From Fen-1301 sp963786395 (lineage in GTDB: Bacteria > Bacteroidota > Ignavibacteria > Ignavibacteriales > Ignavibacteriaceae), in contig CAWAZD010000015.1 in the NCBI GenBank assembly GCA_963786395.1, forward strand, positions 1 through 64,000: DNA of 64,000 nucleotides, in the 5' to 3' direction. Positions 1-8,309 of this stretch are shown here, in pieces; within the stretch, counting starts at the first letter, position 1, and every line of letters starts with the position of its first letter. Made by a program: the position numbers and the translations under genes. The notes beneath the pieces were generated by a model. The model had not been told where the DNA came from, did not search any database, and worked only from the letters and a program-made list of their open reading frames with translations.

Positions 1-188
1 GGGAATGCCTTCACCAGAGTTAGCATCTGGCTCTCGGTTATGCTCAGTAGCGAATTCAGCGCCTCGGCCGGAGCAACCAACGTTGCTGGAGCAGGCTTCT
101 CGACGCCCTGCTGCGCTTTCGCTACCGGTGCCACCAAAGACATGACAACTAAACTTACTGCTACCACAATCTGCTTCATCGCGTTCAT
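1..188 (-). CDS. exported protein, 5' end only
   Basis: Reading the minus strand from ATG at 188 gives about 62 codons that run off the window edge. The N-terminus MNAMKQ is followed by a hydrophobic stretch of about 17 residues and an AKA-Q site, a typical Sec signal peptide, so the mature protein would be periplasmic or secreted. A strong ribosome binding site (GGAGG) lies six bases upstream of the ATG, which decides the start. The visible mature part is Ala/Pro rich and then Ser/Leu rich and matches no family I know. A plus-strand frame over the same bases (40-441) lacks a ribosome binding site. The gene belongs to the GC-rich segment and not to the AT-rich genome that fills the rest of the window. 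Confidence 0.6.
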   Translation of the reverse strand, partial: MNAMKQIVVAVSLVVMSLVAPVAKAQQGVEKPAPATLVAPAEALNSLLSITESQMLTLVKAF

Positions 189-509
189 TGTTTCCTCCGT
201 GGGCTGCGCTACACCGAACAGGCATGGGCTACTGGCCCTGTTCCTCAAAAACGGACCGTTTGACGCTGACACGCCTTCTGAAATCCAAAAGCCAGAATCA
301 CTTCGCTGCTCACTAATTGCGACAAGTCAAGAAGAATCCCGTGAGACAGACATCGCGGCGGGCACTCAACACCGGCTGCGCGGCAGAAGAGGTTCCCCTT
401 TCTGCACTTTCCCCCTGACTGCCTGCAGCCCTTTCAAATGAACTAAAGCGCGTTCTATGAGGACCAATCCAGTCTCAATGACTGCACCCGATCAGTTGGG
501 AACGTCTGG
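189..509. other. GC-rich intergenic stretch
   Basis: No convincing gene is visible on either strand. It would hold the promoter of the exported-protein gene that reads leftward from 188 and the 3' flank of the small membrane ORF at 510-717. I see no repeat or terminator that I can support. Confidence 0.4.
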
Positions 510-717
510 TCAGGCGGCCCATTCATCGACTCGGCGCATGATCTCCATCAGCCAACATCCCAACAGGATGACAGAGCCCCACAATAGGAAGGGAACGCCG
601 TAGAGTAGGAGATTCTTGCGCGAACGGGCTAACTCAAAACACCTGCATCTTCACGATCGCGTACACGTTCGCTGAGAGATAAGCGACCGCCAAACAGCTC
701 ACTACCAAGTTATTCAT
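510..717 (-). pseudogene. small two-helix membrane protein, frameshifted
   Basis: From ATG at 717, preceded by AGGAAGG at good spacing, the frame encodes MNNLVVSCLAVAYL and a first hydrophobic helix, then stops at a TGA next to a four-base homopolymer (plus-strand AAAA 636-639). Shifting frame by one base there joins it to a second part with a second hydrophobic helix (NLLLYGVPFLLWGSVILLG) and a charged tail ending at 510. Removing one base gives a continuous protein of about 69 residues with two membrane spans. The split may be a sequencing error in the homopolymer or a real mutation. I do not recognise the family. It sits in the GC-rich segment next to the SDR gene. Confidence 0.45.
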
Positions 718-741
718 CTTGTTTCCCTTCCTCTTACCGTG

Positions 742-978
742 GGAGTTCCGCGCCGGTCGTGAAGGTCGCGCCGATCACAATGTTTCCTCTTAGTCAGAGC
801 GCAGTGGCGACGACCGAGCCGGCGCCGCTGCCTTTTGTATCGCATCAAGTGCGCACTGGTATGCGAGTCATTGAGGACCATCCTCGATGCCAGCACCCTC
901 CTGGACGTCCAGGCCTTAGAGTCTTGGACGAGCCCCCATCCACCGGAAGTTCAGCGCCGGTCGTGAAGGTCGCGTCGA
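742..978. repeat. 33-bp direct repeat (742-774 and 946-978)
   Basis: Bases 742-774 and 946-978 match at 30 of 33 positions, 204 bp apart. On the minus strand both encode ATFTTGAELP in frame. The copy at 946-978 is part of the SDR C-terminal region; the other copy is followed after one codon by a stop (ATFTTGAELPR-stop) and has no gene body. It looks like a vestige of the 3' end of a second SDR gene or the trace of a local duplication. Confidence 0.6.
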
Positions 979-1666
979 ACGCAAGGAAGAGGACGGCCTT
1001 CGCGATTTCGTCTGACGTTCCCCACCGCTTCATCGGGACCATACCAGGGATTTTCTCCCTCATCTGAGCGGCTGCATCAGCGGGAAACGCTTTGCCGAGG
1101 ATTGGCGTGTCGATGGGACCCGGCGTCACTGCGTTGACGCGAATTTCCCGAGGAAGAAGCTCAGCAGCAAGCCCCCGGGCGAATGATCGCAGCGCAGCCT
1201 TGGCGCCTCCGTATGCGGCTTGGCCGGGCATTCCCTTGGCGTTGGCGATCGAGGTCGTGAGGACGACGGAAGCTCCCCGGCTTATGAGTGGTGCGAGCTT
1301 CTGGGCCGCGAAAAACGGCCCTTTGGCGTTCAGGTTGAACATCTCGTCGTAGATAGCTTCGGTCACGCGCTCGAGAGGCGTTGGAATACTGAACCCGGCG
1401 TTGACGAAGAGCAGGTCGAAGGTGCCGGTGTCGAATTCGGCCATCACCCGAATGGCCAGGGCGTCGATGTCCGTCAACGACCGCGCGTCGCTCGAAACCA
1501 CGATGGCGTCTTTTCCAAGCTCTTTCTTCGCCGATTCCAAGCCCTCCTTCGAGCGACCCGTCACCAGAACACGCGCACCCCCATCAAGGAGCATCTTCGC
1601 CGTGGCGAGCCCCATGCCGCTCGTGCCGCCGATAATTACCACTTTCTTACCTTCGTACCGTTTCAT
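845..1666 (-). CDS. short-chain dehydrogenase/reductase (SDR)
   Basis: NAD(P)-dependent oxidoreductase of the classical SDR family, 273 residues from ATG at 1666. That start is chosen because AAGGAG lies seven bases upstream and the protein then begins MKRYEGKKVVIIGG. Visible motifs are the cofactor-binding GGTSGMG near residue 12, NAG (LLFVNAGFS), a serine in TTSIANA and the catalytic YGGAK, then the PG motif (VTPGPIDTP). The substrate cannot be told from sequence. The normal family end (ELPVDGGSSK) is followed by about 24 odd residues rich in Arg, Gly and Trp, which suggests a lost stop codon or a frameshift near the 3' end. GC-rich codon use sets it apart from everything right of 1,745. 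Confidence 0.88.
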   Translation of the reverse strand: MKRYEGKKVVIIGGTSGMGLATAKMLLDGGARVLVTGRSKEGLESAKKELGKDAIVVSSDARSLTDIDALAIRVMAEFDTGTFDLLFVNAGFSIPTPLERVTEAIYDEMFNLNAKGPFFAAQKLAPLISRGASVVLTTSIANAKGMPGQAAYGGAKAALRSFARGLAAELLPREIRVNAVTPGPIDTPILGKAFPADAAAQMREKIPGMVPMKRWGTSDEIAKAVLFLAFDATFTTGAELPVDGGSSKTLRPGRPGGCWHRGWSSMTRIPVRT

Positions 1667-1737
1667 ATGAATTCTCCTTGTGAGGCCAGGGTTGCGTTGC
1701 TTATTTAGAACTGTTTGGTACGATAATAGACAGCACG

Positions 1738-1750
1738 GCCACCGGTATCC
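1738..1750. other. composition breakpoint / likely chimeric junction
   Basis: Left of here the DNA is GC-rich and ends with the upstream region of the SDR gene. Right of here it is AT-rich and in the middle of an EgtD coding frame (IPVDIS at 1747-1764). Translating that frame leftward gives no EgtD-like residues before about 1744 and reaches a stop at 1681-1683. No insertion-sequence end, tRNA or target-site duplication is visible. Either two contigs were falsely joined or foreign DNA truncated the gene. Confidence 0.75.
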
Positions 1751-2385
1751 CTGTTGATATTTCACAGGAATATTTGTTTAATTCCTATGAACTATTGAGA
1801 AGTGAATTCAGATGTTTGCCAATTTATCCTTTATGTTCAGACTTTACAAAACCATTTACGCTTCCTGAAGTAAGAGAAAACTACAGCAGTACAACATTTT
1901 ATTTTCCCGGTTCAACATTGGGAAATTTAACTCATTTAGATGCTAAAAAACTAATTAACCATGCCGGTAAATTATGCGGGAATAAAGGAATATTTCTTTT
2001 AGGTGTAGACCTTATTAAAGATTATGATATTATTGAAAATGCATATAATGATAAAGAAGGAGTTACTGCTGAATTTAATCTAAACATACTTTCAAATGTA
2101 AATAAGGAAACAGGAGCCGATTTTATTGAGAGTAATTTTAGTCACCTTGCATTCTTTAACCAAGCAGAGTCAAGGATGGAAATGCATCTTGTTAGTGAAA
2201 TGAAACAGAGTGTTCATTTGAACGGGGAAACAATTAACATTGACAAAGGTGAGCATATATTAACAGAATATTCATATAAATATAGCATTGAGATGCTGAG
2301 GGAAATAATCAAAGAGTCTTTTTATATAGATAAATTTTGGACTGACAGAAACAGGTTATTCGGAGTGTTTTTATTAAAGCGGTAA
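1746..2385 (+). CDS. egtD: EgtD-type histidine N-methyltransferase, N-terminally truncated
   Basis: The frame carries the C-terminal two thirds of an EgtD/DUF2260-type S-adenosylmethionine-dependent methyltransferase, the enzyme that trimethylates histidine in ergothioneine synthesis. Recognisable are IPVDIS, the family motif FYFPGSTLGNLTHL, the stretch GVDLIKDYDIIENAYNDKEG with GVTAEFNLNIL, and a C-terminal ILTEYSYKYS with FWTDRNRLFGVFLL. The first 100 or so residues, including the usual glycine-rich SAM loop, are missing because the gene is cut by the junction at about 1,745. A TTG at 1774 could serve as a start but only by chance. Ergothioneine as product is family knowledge; the partner sulfoxide synthase EgtB is not in the window. 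Confidence 0.8.
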
Positions 2386-2406
2386 TATAGGAATATTACC
2401 GCTTTA
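2375..2406 (+). terminator. hairpin terminator after egtD
   Basis: A perfect 14-bp stem (2375-2388 with 2393-2406) closes a four-base AGGA loop and is followed by a short T-rich stretch. The egtD stop codon (2383-2385) lies inside the left arm, so the hairpin overlaps the end of the gene. Confidence 0.65.
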
Positions 2407-2446
2407 TGAATTTTACTAAGTGTGCTTTTCTTTGAAGTTCTTCCTT

Positions 2447-2680
2447 ACTTTTCTTTGACACAAAGAAAAGTAACAAAAGAAATATCGGGTGTAAATCATT
2501 TGCTAAAAAATTCAGCGCTTCGTTTGTACAATTTGTAAATTCAACTGGCGGAAATAAACTCGCTCCGACTTAGAAGTCGGAGCTCAGACATATTTCCTCA
2601 TCTACTCCAAAACATTTTCTTATATTTAGCCGACGCTGAATTTTCTTGACGCAAATAATTTAAGGCCGGAAATAAGGAAG
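2447..2680. repeat. dispersed foldback element, copy A
   Basis: The element begins with a hairpin (CTTTTCTTTG 2448-2457, loop ACA, CAAAGAAAAG 2461-2470). It then carries a left arm (taaatcatttgc, ttcagcg; 2492-2517), a central palindrome (CTCCGACTTAGAAGTCGGAG, about 2563-2582) flanked by GGAAATA and TATTTCC, and a right arm (cgctgaatttt to gcaaataattta, 2634-2663) that is the inverse complement of the left arm. The same architecture recurs at 17,257-17,545 with different but still self-complementary hairpins. It is noncoding. It could be a non-autonomous mobile element or a structured RNA. Confidence 0.75.
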
Positions 2681-2790
2681 AACAATTAAAAATTAGAATT
2701 AAAAAGAAATAAGGAGATATAAGGAATAGATTCCCGCTTTTGCGGGAATAACAAGCATTTGCGGGTTTGTCAAAAGGAAAAATAAGGATA

Positions 2791-3147
2791 TTATTTCAGG
2801 TTGTCATCTGAGAGGTGGAATTTATGGATCAATCTGTGAAATACAGGTGCTATAATTACACCAACGGCGACAAGAAATATAATTCCTGAAAATAACGCAT
2901 ACAATGAAGCAAACAATTTACCGCCAAATGATTTAACCGGATCAACCGGACCCATTCCACCTAATATCATAGAAGCATTAAGGAGTGAATCGATCCAGGG
3001 TAAATTCTCTAAGCAATGATATCCTAATACTCCTATCGCAAGCGCACCAATAATGATCCCACAAGCGAAAAGAAAATGTTTGACCAGTCTGCCTAAATAT
3101 GCGGGTCTATCAAGCAGCGGTTTTGATTTGTGTTCATAGTGAAACAT
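2791..3147 (-). CDS. two-helix membrane protein resembling a K+-channel pore module
   Basis: 118 residues from ATG at 3147, two bases beyond the dinB stop; the longer frame to 3201 would overlap dinB and has no better start. It has two hydrophobic helices (about 20-43 and 82-108) around a short loop, SLLNASMILGGMGPVDP. The layout helix, pore-like loop, G(K/R)LFASLYALFSGIIFLV helix is that of the two-helix ion-channel domain (PF07885), but the usual TVGYGD selectivity filter is replaced by GGMGPV. It may be a channel-derived protein that no longer selects potassium, or an unrelated membrane protein. It probably shares a transcript with dinB and valS. Confidence 0.6.
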   Translation of the reverse strand: MFHYEHKSKPLLDRPAYLGRLVKHFLFACGIIIGALAIGVLGYHCLENLPWIDSLLNASMILGGMGPVDPVKSFGGKLFASLYALFSGIIFLVAVGVIIAPVFHRLIHKFHLSDDNLK

Positions 3148-3148
3148 A

Positions 3149-3652
3149 TTATTCTTGTGGAGACATTCCAATTGCAGACCATTCTTCGAAAGCAGGTCCA
3201 TAAACGCCGGGAACTTTTAACCCGGCTTGTCTCATAAGTACGGTCATTTGACCACGATGGTGCATTTGGTGGACGAGTAAAACTGAGAGAGTTTGCCCTT
3301 TTGTCCAGGTTTGTCCGTACATATTTATTTCATCTTTTAAGGCATTATCATTCCATTGTATTGACAGTGCATTTTTAAAAGAGTTGACAGCTTTTACAAA
3401 TTCATCCATTATAACTTTAGCCTCAGAAGGAACAATTTTATCATCAACATTATATAGACCCGTAATACCCGCCGCGGTTCCCATTTCACCGAATGAACCA
3501 GTAATATGCCAGGCGAGCCGTCCTAAAGACCTGCCTTTTTCAGTCACTTTTTGATTAAGAGATTCATCTGAAAGGTACTTTAACATTTTTAAAGTTGCAC
3601 CAGATTCATAATCAAAATCGTTTAAGAATTCAGATATTTTAGTATAATTCAT
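3149..3652 (-). CDS. DinB-family metal-binding helix-bundle protein
   Basis: 167 residues. A DinB/YfiT-type four-helix bundle is indicated by the three spaced histidines of the family: His49 in LAWHITGS, then His128 and His131/132 in VHQMHHRGQMTVLMRQAG. These normally bind one divalent metal. Members include thiol transferases (bacillithiol, mycothiol) and many damage-inducible proteins of unknown reaction, so no substrate is assigned. It starts at 3652 just after the valS stop, and the channel-like gene follows directly, so the three are probably co-transcribed. Confidence 0.85.
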   Translation of the reverse strand: MNYTKISEFLNDFDYESGATLKMLKYLSDESLNQKVTEKGRSLGRLAWHITGSFGEMGTAAGITGLYNVDDKIVPSEAKVIMDEFVKAVNSFKNALSIQWNDNALKDEINMYGQTWTKGQTLSVLLVHQMHHRGQMTVLMRQAGLKVPGVYGPAFEEWSAIGMSPQE

Positions 3653-3664
3653 ATAACCTCCAAT

Positions 3665-6289
3665 TTAACTCAAGTTAATTAATATTTCATTTAATTTATT
3701 AAGATTGGAAATCCATTCTTCTTTTTTACTTCTTTCTTTAGCCACCACTTCGGGAGCGGCATTCTGAACAAACTTTTCATTAGAAAGTTTTTTGTTTATT
3801 GCTATAAGAGAACCTTCAAATCTTTCTATTTCTTTTCTCAAACGAGCCCGTTCGATATTGAGATCAATAAGCCCTTCAAGCGGAATAAAGATTTCGCAGT
3901 CTTTAATAACGGCTGAAGCGCTTGCTTTCGGTTTTACAAGTTCAGGATCAGCAGTAAGATTTTCAACACGGGCAAGCTTCTTAATATATTCAACCTGGTG
4001 GGGTCTAACCTCAGTGGTTTTAATGAATACATTGAGAGCTTTTGAAGGGGGTATATTCATTTCACCTCGGATATTCCTAATTGCTGTAATGATATTTTGC
4101 ACAAACTCCATTTCCCTTTCGGCTGACGGGTTAATTTTATTCTCATCTACTTCGGGATACTTTGAGATTAGAATACTTTCACCTTCTTTTCTTAAATCAA
4201 TTAAATGCCATAACTCTTCCGTAATGAACGGCATAAACGGATGAACTATTTTAAGGAGGTTTTCAAAATAGATGAGCGCTCTGGTTAACGCTGCAGCTTT
4301 TATTTCTTCATCTTTAGCATAGAACCTGTTTTTAGAAAACTCAATAAACCAGTCGCAGAAATCATTCCAGACATAGCTATAAATAAGTTTAGAGGCATTA
4401 TTGACCTCGAAGTGTTCCATGGCTTTATTTAATTCTTTCAAAGTCTGATTGAAACGAGACTCAATCCAATGATCTGAAAAATCTATATGTTTACCGGCGA
4501 GTTTCTTATCAACCTTAATAGTTTGTGCATTCATAAGAAGGAAGCGACCGGCATTCCAAATCTTGTTAGCAAAGTTTCTACCGATTTCACATTTGTCCTC
4601 ACTAAAAAGAACATCCTGTCCAAGAGGAGCCAGATAAATCATTGTGAATCTTAGTGCATCTGCGCCATATTCAGCAACGACATTAAGCGGGTCAGGAGAG
4701 TTACCAAGAGACTTGCTCATTTTTCTTCCCTGAAGATCTCTAAGGACGCTAGTGAAATAAACATTTTTAAAGGGGATATCTTTTTTGAAATGAAGACCAG
4801 CCATAATCATGCGTGCGACCCAGAAGAAAATAATATCAGGCGCTGTTACCAGGGTATCGGTAGGATAATAATATTTTTGTTCTTCTTCGGTTCTGAAAAC
4901 CTCATAAGCCCAAAGCCAACTTGAAGACCAGGTATCAAGGACATCTTCGTCCTGTCTCCAGTTTTCAATATCAACCGGTGGATGAACTTCGCAATAGATT
5001 TCATTAGTAGTTTTATGATACCAAACCGGGATCCGGTGTCCCCACCATAATTGCCGTGATATGCACCAATCCTTTAAATTACTTATCCAGTGGTCATAAG
5101 TTTTAACCCAATGTTCAGGGTAAAACTTAATTTTACCTTCATTGACAACTTTTAATGATTCAACAGCGAAGTCATCCATTTTCATGAACCATTGTACGGA
5201 AAGATAAGGTTCAATAGGAACACCACCACGTTCAGAATAACCGACCTTATTCTGGTAGTCTTCTGTTTTAGTAAGGTAGCCAAATTCTTCAAGCCGGGCT
5301 ATAACTTTTTTTCTTACTTCATAACGATCGAGTCCACGGAATTCTTCGGGGACATTATGATTTGTAGAGGCATCTTCGTTGAAGATATTTATTATTTCAA
5401 GGTTATGCCTTTTTCCCATTTCATAATCATTAACATCATGTGCGGGAGTAACTTTTACAGCACCTGTACCAAAATCCAATGAGACATACTCATCAGCAAA
5501 TATGGGAATTTCTCTTTCCACTATAGGGAGTAAGACTTTTTTACCAATATATTTTTTATATCTTTCATCATTTGGATTAACTGCAATGCCTGTATCACCA
5601 AGCATTGTTTCAGGGCGTGTAGTAGCCACAACTATAAAATCGTTAGAATCCATTACCGGATATTTAATATACCAGAGTTTACCGTTGACTGTTTTAAATA
5701 TAACCTCTTCATCGGAAATAGCAGATTTAGAGGCAGGGTCCCAGTTAACCATTCTGTAGCCGCGGTAGATCCTATATTCCCTGTAAAGCTGAACGAAAGT
5801 TTCAATTACTTTTTTGTAATAGTCATCGTCCATAGTAAATCTTTCTCTATCCCAATCGCAGCTGACACCAATTTTTCTTAAGTTGCTTATAAATAATTCC
5901 GCCGTACTTTTCAGTCCATTCCCAGCAGTGTTTGATAAACTTCTCGCTGCCAATTTCATACTTATCAATATTTTGTTCTTTAAGCAATTTTGTTACTTTT
6001 GTTTCAGTAGCAATTGAGGCATGGTCAGTACCGGGTACCCAGCAAGCATTAAAGCCCTGCATTTTTTTAGTGCGGATAAAAATATCCTGCAGAGTATTAT
6101 TCAGAATATGTCCCATGTGAAGGATGACCTGTCACATTAGGCGGCGGAATTACTATCGTATAATGGTTTTTTTGAATGATCGACCTCTGAATGAAAAAGT
6201 TTGTTATCAAGCCAGTACTTGTACCATTTATCTTCAACAGCGTTTGGATTATAGGCTTTAGGAATTTCGTTATTTGGAATATCGGACAT
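3665..6289 (-). CDS. valS: valyl-tRNA synthetase, broken by three 1-base insertions
   Basis: Class I aminoacyl-tRNA synthetase charging tRNA-Val. The N-terminal part (MSDIPNNEIPKAYNP, start at 6289) continues after a frame change into VIPPPNVTG and HMGHIL (the HIGH motif). The body shows the editing-domain TTRPETMLGDT, CISRQLWWGHRIPVWY and GRKMSKSLGN (KMSKS), and ends in a charged coiled-coil arm. The frame is interrupted three times, each by one extra base: in the T run 6167-6173, at GG 6122-6123, and in the T run 5872-5876. Removing the three bases gives about 873 residues, a normal ValRS length. Since valS is essential and the rest is well conserved, sequencing or assembly error is the likely cause. 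Confidence 0.93.
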
Positions 6290-6337
6290 TACAATTCTCG
6301 TATTGGAAAAACATTGATTAAAGAAAAACAAATTCAA

Positions 6338-6369
6338 AACCTTCGAGGTTCATGAAAACCTCGAAGGTT
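6338..6369. repeat. 13-bp palindromic repeat AACCTTCGAGGTT
   Basis: A perfect 13-bp stem (6338-6350 with 6357-6369) with a six-base loop lies between valS and the phosphatase gene. The same stem recurs at 13,177-13,208 with a one-base loop difference. It has no U tract and does not look like a plain terminator. Similar palindromes are scattered in Bacteroidota-group intergenic DNA. Confidence 0.75.
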
Positions 6370-6448
6370 AAAAAACGTCCTTACCCCCTTTATTATGGAG
6401 GAATAAGGCAGGAAATGATAAATTCTTACAAATATAACTAAATTTTAA

Positions 6449-7099
6449 CTATTTTATTAAATAGAGGTAGTTTGGGAGTTTGATTTTGATGCCGTAATAA
6501 GATCCTTCAAAATCGCTCGACTGGTCACCAACGGAAGCAATGATATCATAACCTTTGATGGTTAGTTCCTTTCTTTTTCCGGATTTGAATTTACCTGTTG
6601 TAATATGCAAAGAATTGTTTTTCAGAATCAAAGTATCAAAGATGGAATATCCTGCGGTCTTTAGATTTTTATATGTAACCTCATATTGTGAGCTGTCTCT
6701 TCCGGTAATGAAAATTACTTTTATGTGTTTAGAAACAACAAAATCATAAAGCGATTTAACTTCCGGAATTGCCGGAGCTTTAGCTTCATTTATCCAATCA
6801 TTCCACAATGATTCAACATATCCGAAATGAACACTTTTAACGGCTTCATAATTTGAAAGAGCAGTTTCATCTACATCAAATACAACTACTGATTTATTGT
6901 CCGGTTTAACATTATTTATTTCATCTTCAGCGGAGACAATTATTTCTTTCAGGTCATTTGAATATCTACCTGACTCGTAATAATTCTGCACCTGCATTTT
7001 AGCAGTTTGCAGATTCATTGGAACAGAAGAACAGGATGTGAAAACAAATACTATTATACTGATAATAAAGAGTTTGATTATGTACAGGTTAGGTTTCAT
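6449..7099 (-). CDS. HAD-family acid phosphatase lipoprotein (class B / P4 type)
   Basis: 216 residues. The signal peptide ends in a lipobox (FTSC, Cys about 23), so the protein is probably anchored in the envelope. HAD phosphatase motifs are clear: motif I DVDETALSN with nucleophile and acid Asp, motif II Thr in FITGRDSS, and motif IV GDQSSDF. The arrangement matches the acid phosphatase HAD IIIB group (PF03767), which includes the lipoprotein e(P4) 5'-nucleotidase and plant VSP proteins. Substrates are probably nucleotides or other small phosphomonoesters outside the cytoplasm. It is transcribed alone, with AT-rich promoter DNA upstream (7100-7310) shared divergently with the next gene. Confidence 0.85.
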   Translation of the reverse strand: MKPNLYIIKLFIISIIVFVFTSCSSVPMNLQTAKMQVQNYYESGRYSNDLKEIIVSAEDEINNVKPDNKSVVVFDVDETALSNYEAVKSVHFGYVESLWNDWINEAKAPAIPEVKSLYDFVVSKHIKVIFITGRDSSQYEVTYKNLKTAGYSIFDTLILKNNSLHITTGKFKSGKRKELTIKGYDIIASVGDQSSDFEGSYYGIKIKLPNYLYLIK

Positions 7100-7310
7100 A
7101 AGTTCTATTAATAATTTGTGTTTTATTTAACAAAAAAGGTTTACTTCAAATGTAAAACAAAGTTGTTTTAATTTTGAAATTAATTATTCAATTATTGTAC
7201 AGAATTTTTATAACTTGGCAAAATATTTCTAAGTTTACTTGTTTTCCAAATGGCACAAATATTGTCTGAATGCGAATCCAAACTGAAGAAAGAGGACCAT
7301 TAGATTACAT

Positions 7311-7814
7311 TTGAAAATATTCTTTATAGTGTTGATAATATCATTTAAAAGTTTTGCTCAACTTGAATATTCTGATATTCCGTTAAGTGTTTTAGCGGGA
7401 AGTCTTCATGGAATATCAGAAGCGTATCGATTAGATAATAATTTGTCTAAGACCGTTCCACATATAAATAGTAAATGGCATACTTATTCTGCCTTATCCA
7501 CAATGATAACGGCTTCAATTCCCCTGGACATTTATCTGACGGATGAAAATAAACTCTTAGGTAAGGCAATCCGGGGTTATGGAGATTTAGTACTTTATGC
7601 AATTTTCAGTGATGGCGTAATGAATGCCGAAAGGGGTTACAATTGGTTTCATGTGAGCAGTACATCAGGATGGGCATTAGAACAAGTCCTTAACCCGCAA
7701 ATCAAAATTTTCTTACTGGCATCTTATGTGGCATTAAGAATTTTATATGAAAATGTCTGGAAGGAGGATGAAACACCCCCTCATTCTGAGGATATGCCGG
7801 TAGGGTTGCGGTGA
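7311..7814 (+). CDS. exported protein of unknown function
   Basis: 167 residues starting at TTG 7311, the only start that includes the signal peptide (KIFFIVLIISFKSFAQ). A purine-rich GAGGA lies about 15 bases upstream, somewhat far. After cleavage at AQ the protein has several moderately hydrophobic segments (ALSTMITASIPLDIYL, IKIFLLASYVALRILY) and aromatic clusters, and may be a small outer-membrane or peripheral envelope protein. I do not recognise a family. Divergent from the acid phosphatase gene. Confidence 0.6.
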   Translation: MKIFFIVLIISFKSFAQLEYSDIPLSVLAGSLHGISEAYRLDNNLSKTVPHINSKWHTYSALSTMITASIPLDIYLTDENKLLGKAIRGYGDLVLYAIFSDGVMNAERGYNWFHVSSTSGWALEQVLNPQIKIFLLASYVALRILYENVWKEDETPPHSEDMPVGLR

Positions 7815-8153
7815 AGGGGATTCTTTAGAATTACCTAAACTAATAGATTCAAAAATTACATTATTTCTCACTATCAGGAAACCCATGAGAGGCTGGAATT
7901 CTCATTTTGGGGAAATCCAGGGGTGGGAGGATAAGACTTTCAGTATCAAAATGTTCACTTTGGTTTGGCATGTTAGTTGTAGTCATAACAGTTGAATGTC
8001 CAGCAGATAGACATTAACTGTAAAAATTGAAACAGAATCTGATTAATGTTTGTCATATTGGCAGAACATAAGACAAACTGGCAGAAAAGTATGACAACAC
8101 ATAATTTCAAGCGCATAAAGACCCACCTAAAGTAAAGAAAATCCAACTCGAAC
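7815..8153. other. intergenic stretch, no gene seen
   Basis: AT-rich DNA between the exported protein and the orphan gene at 8310. A minus-strand frame of 62 codons (7973-8161) has no ribosome binding site and unnatural composition and is not accepted. The only organised sequence is the phased box array that follows. Confidence 0.4.
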
Positions 8154-8192
8154 TGGCTCACAAATGGCTCATATCTGGCTCACAAGTGGCTC
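8154..8192. promoter_or_regulatory. four TGGCTC boxes spaced exactly 11 bp
   Basis: TGGCTC occurs at 8154, 8165, 8176 and 8187, each 11 bp from the next, with variable bases between them. One turn of B-DNA separates each box, as in binding arrays for a cooperative regulator, about 120 bp upstream of the gene at 8310. It could instead be a decayed 11-bp minisatellite. Confidence 0.4.
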
Positions 8193-8309
8193 TTTTAAAC
8201 ACCTTGCAAGACGAGTGTATGAACCGGGTAATAAGCTATTTTGGGGAGAATTGTTGATTTTTTCTGAAATATTATTTAATATTTCAACGTTAAATGCGGA
8301 GAAATTTCT

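Noticed and set aside
40..441. 133-codon plus-strand frame in the GC-rich segment
   Set aside because: No ribosome binding site; the opposite strand has a strong ribosome binding site and a clear signal peptide.
759..1708. several plus-strand frames opposite the SDR gene
   Set aside because: Shadow frames of a GC-rich gene; the minus-strand SDR has all family motifs.
7973..8161. 62-codon minus-strand frame
   Set aside because: Rich in Cys and Phe without pattern, no ribosome binding site, overlaps the phased box array.
8154..8192. CRISPR-like repeat
   Set aside because: Units are 6 bp on an 11-bp period, far too short for a CRISPR repeat-spacer array, and no cas gene is present.
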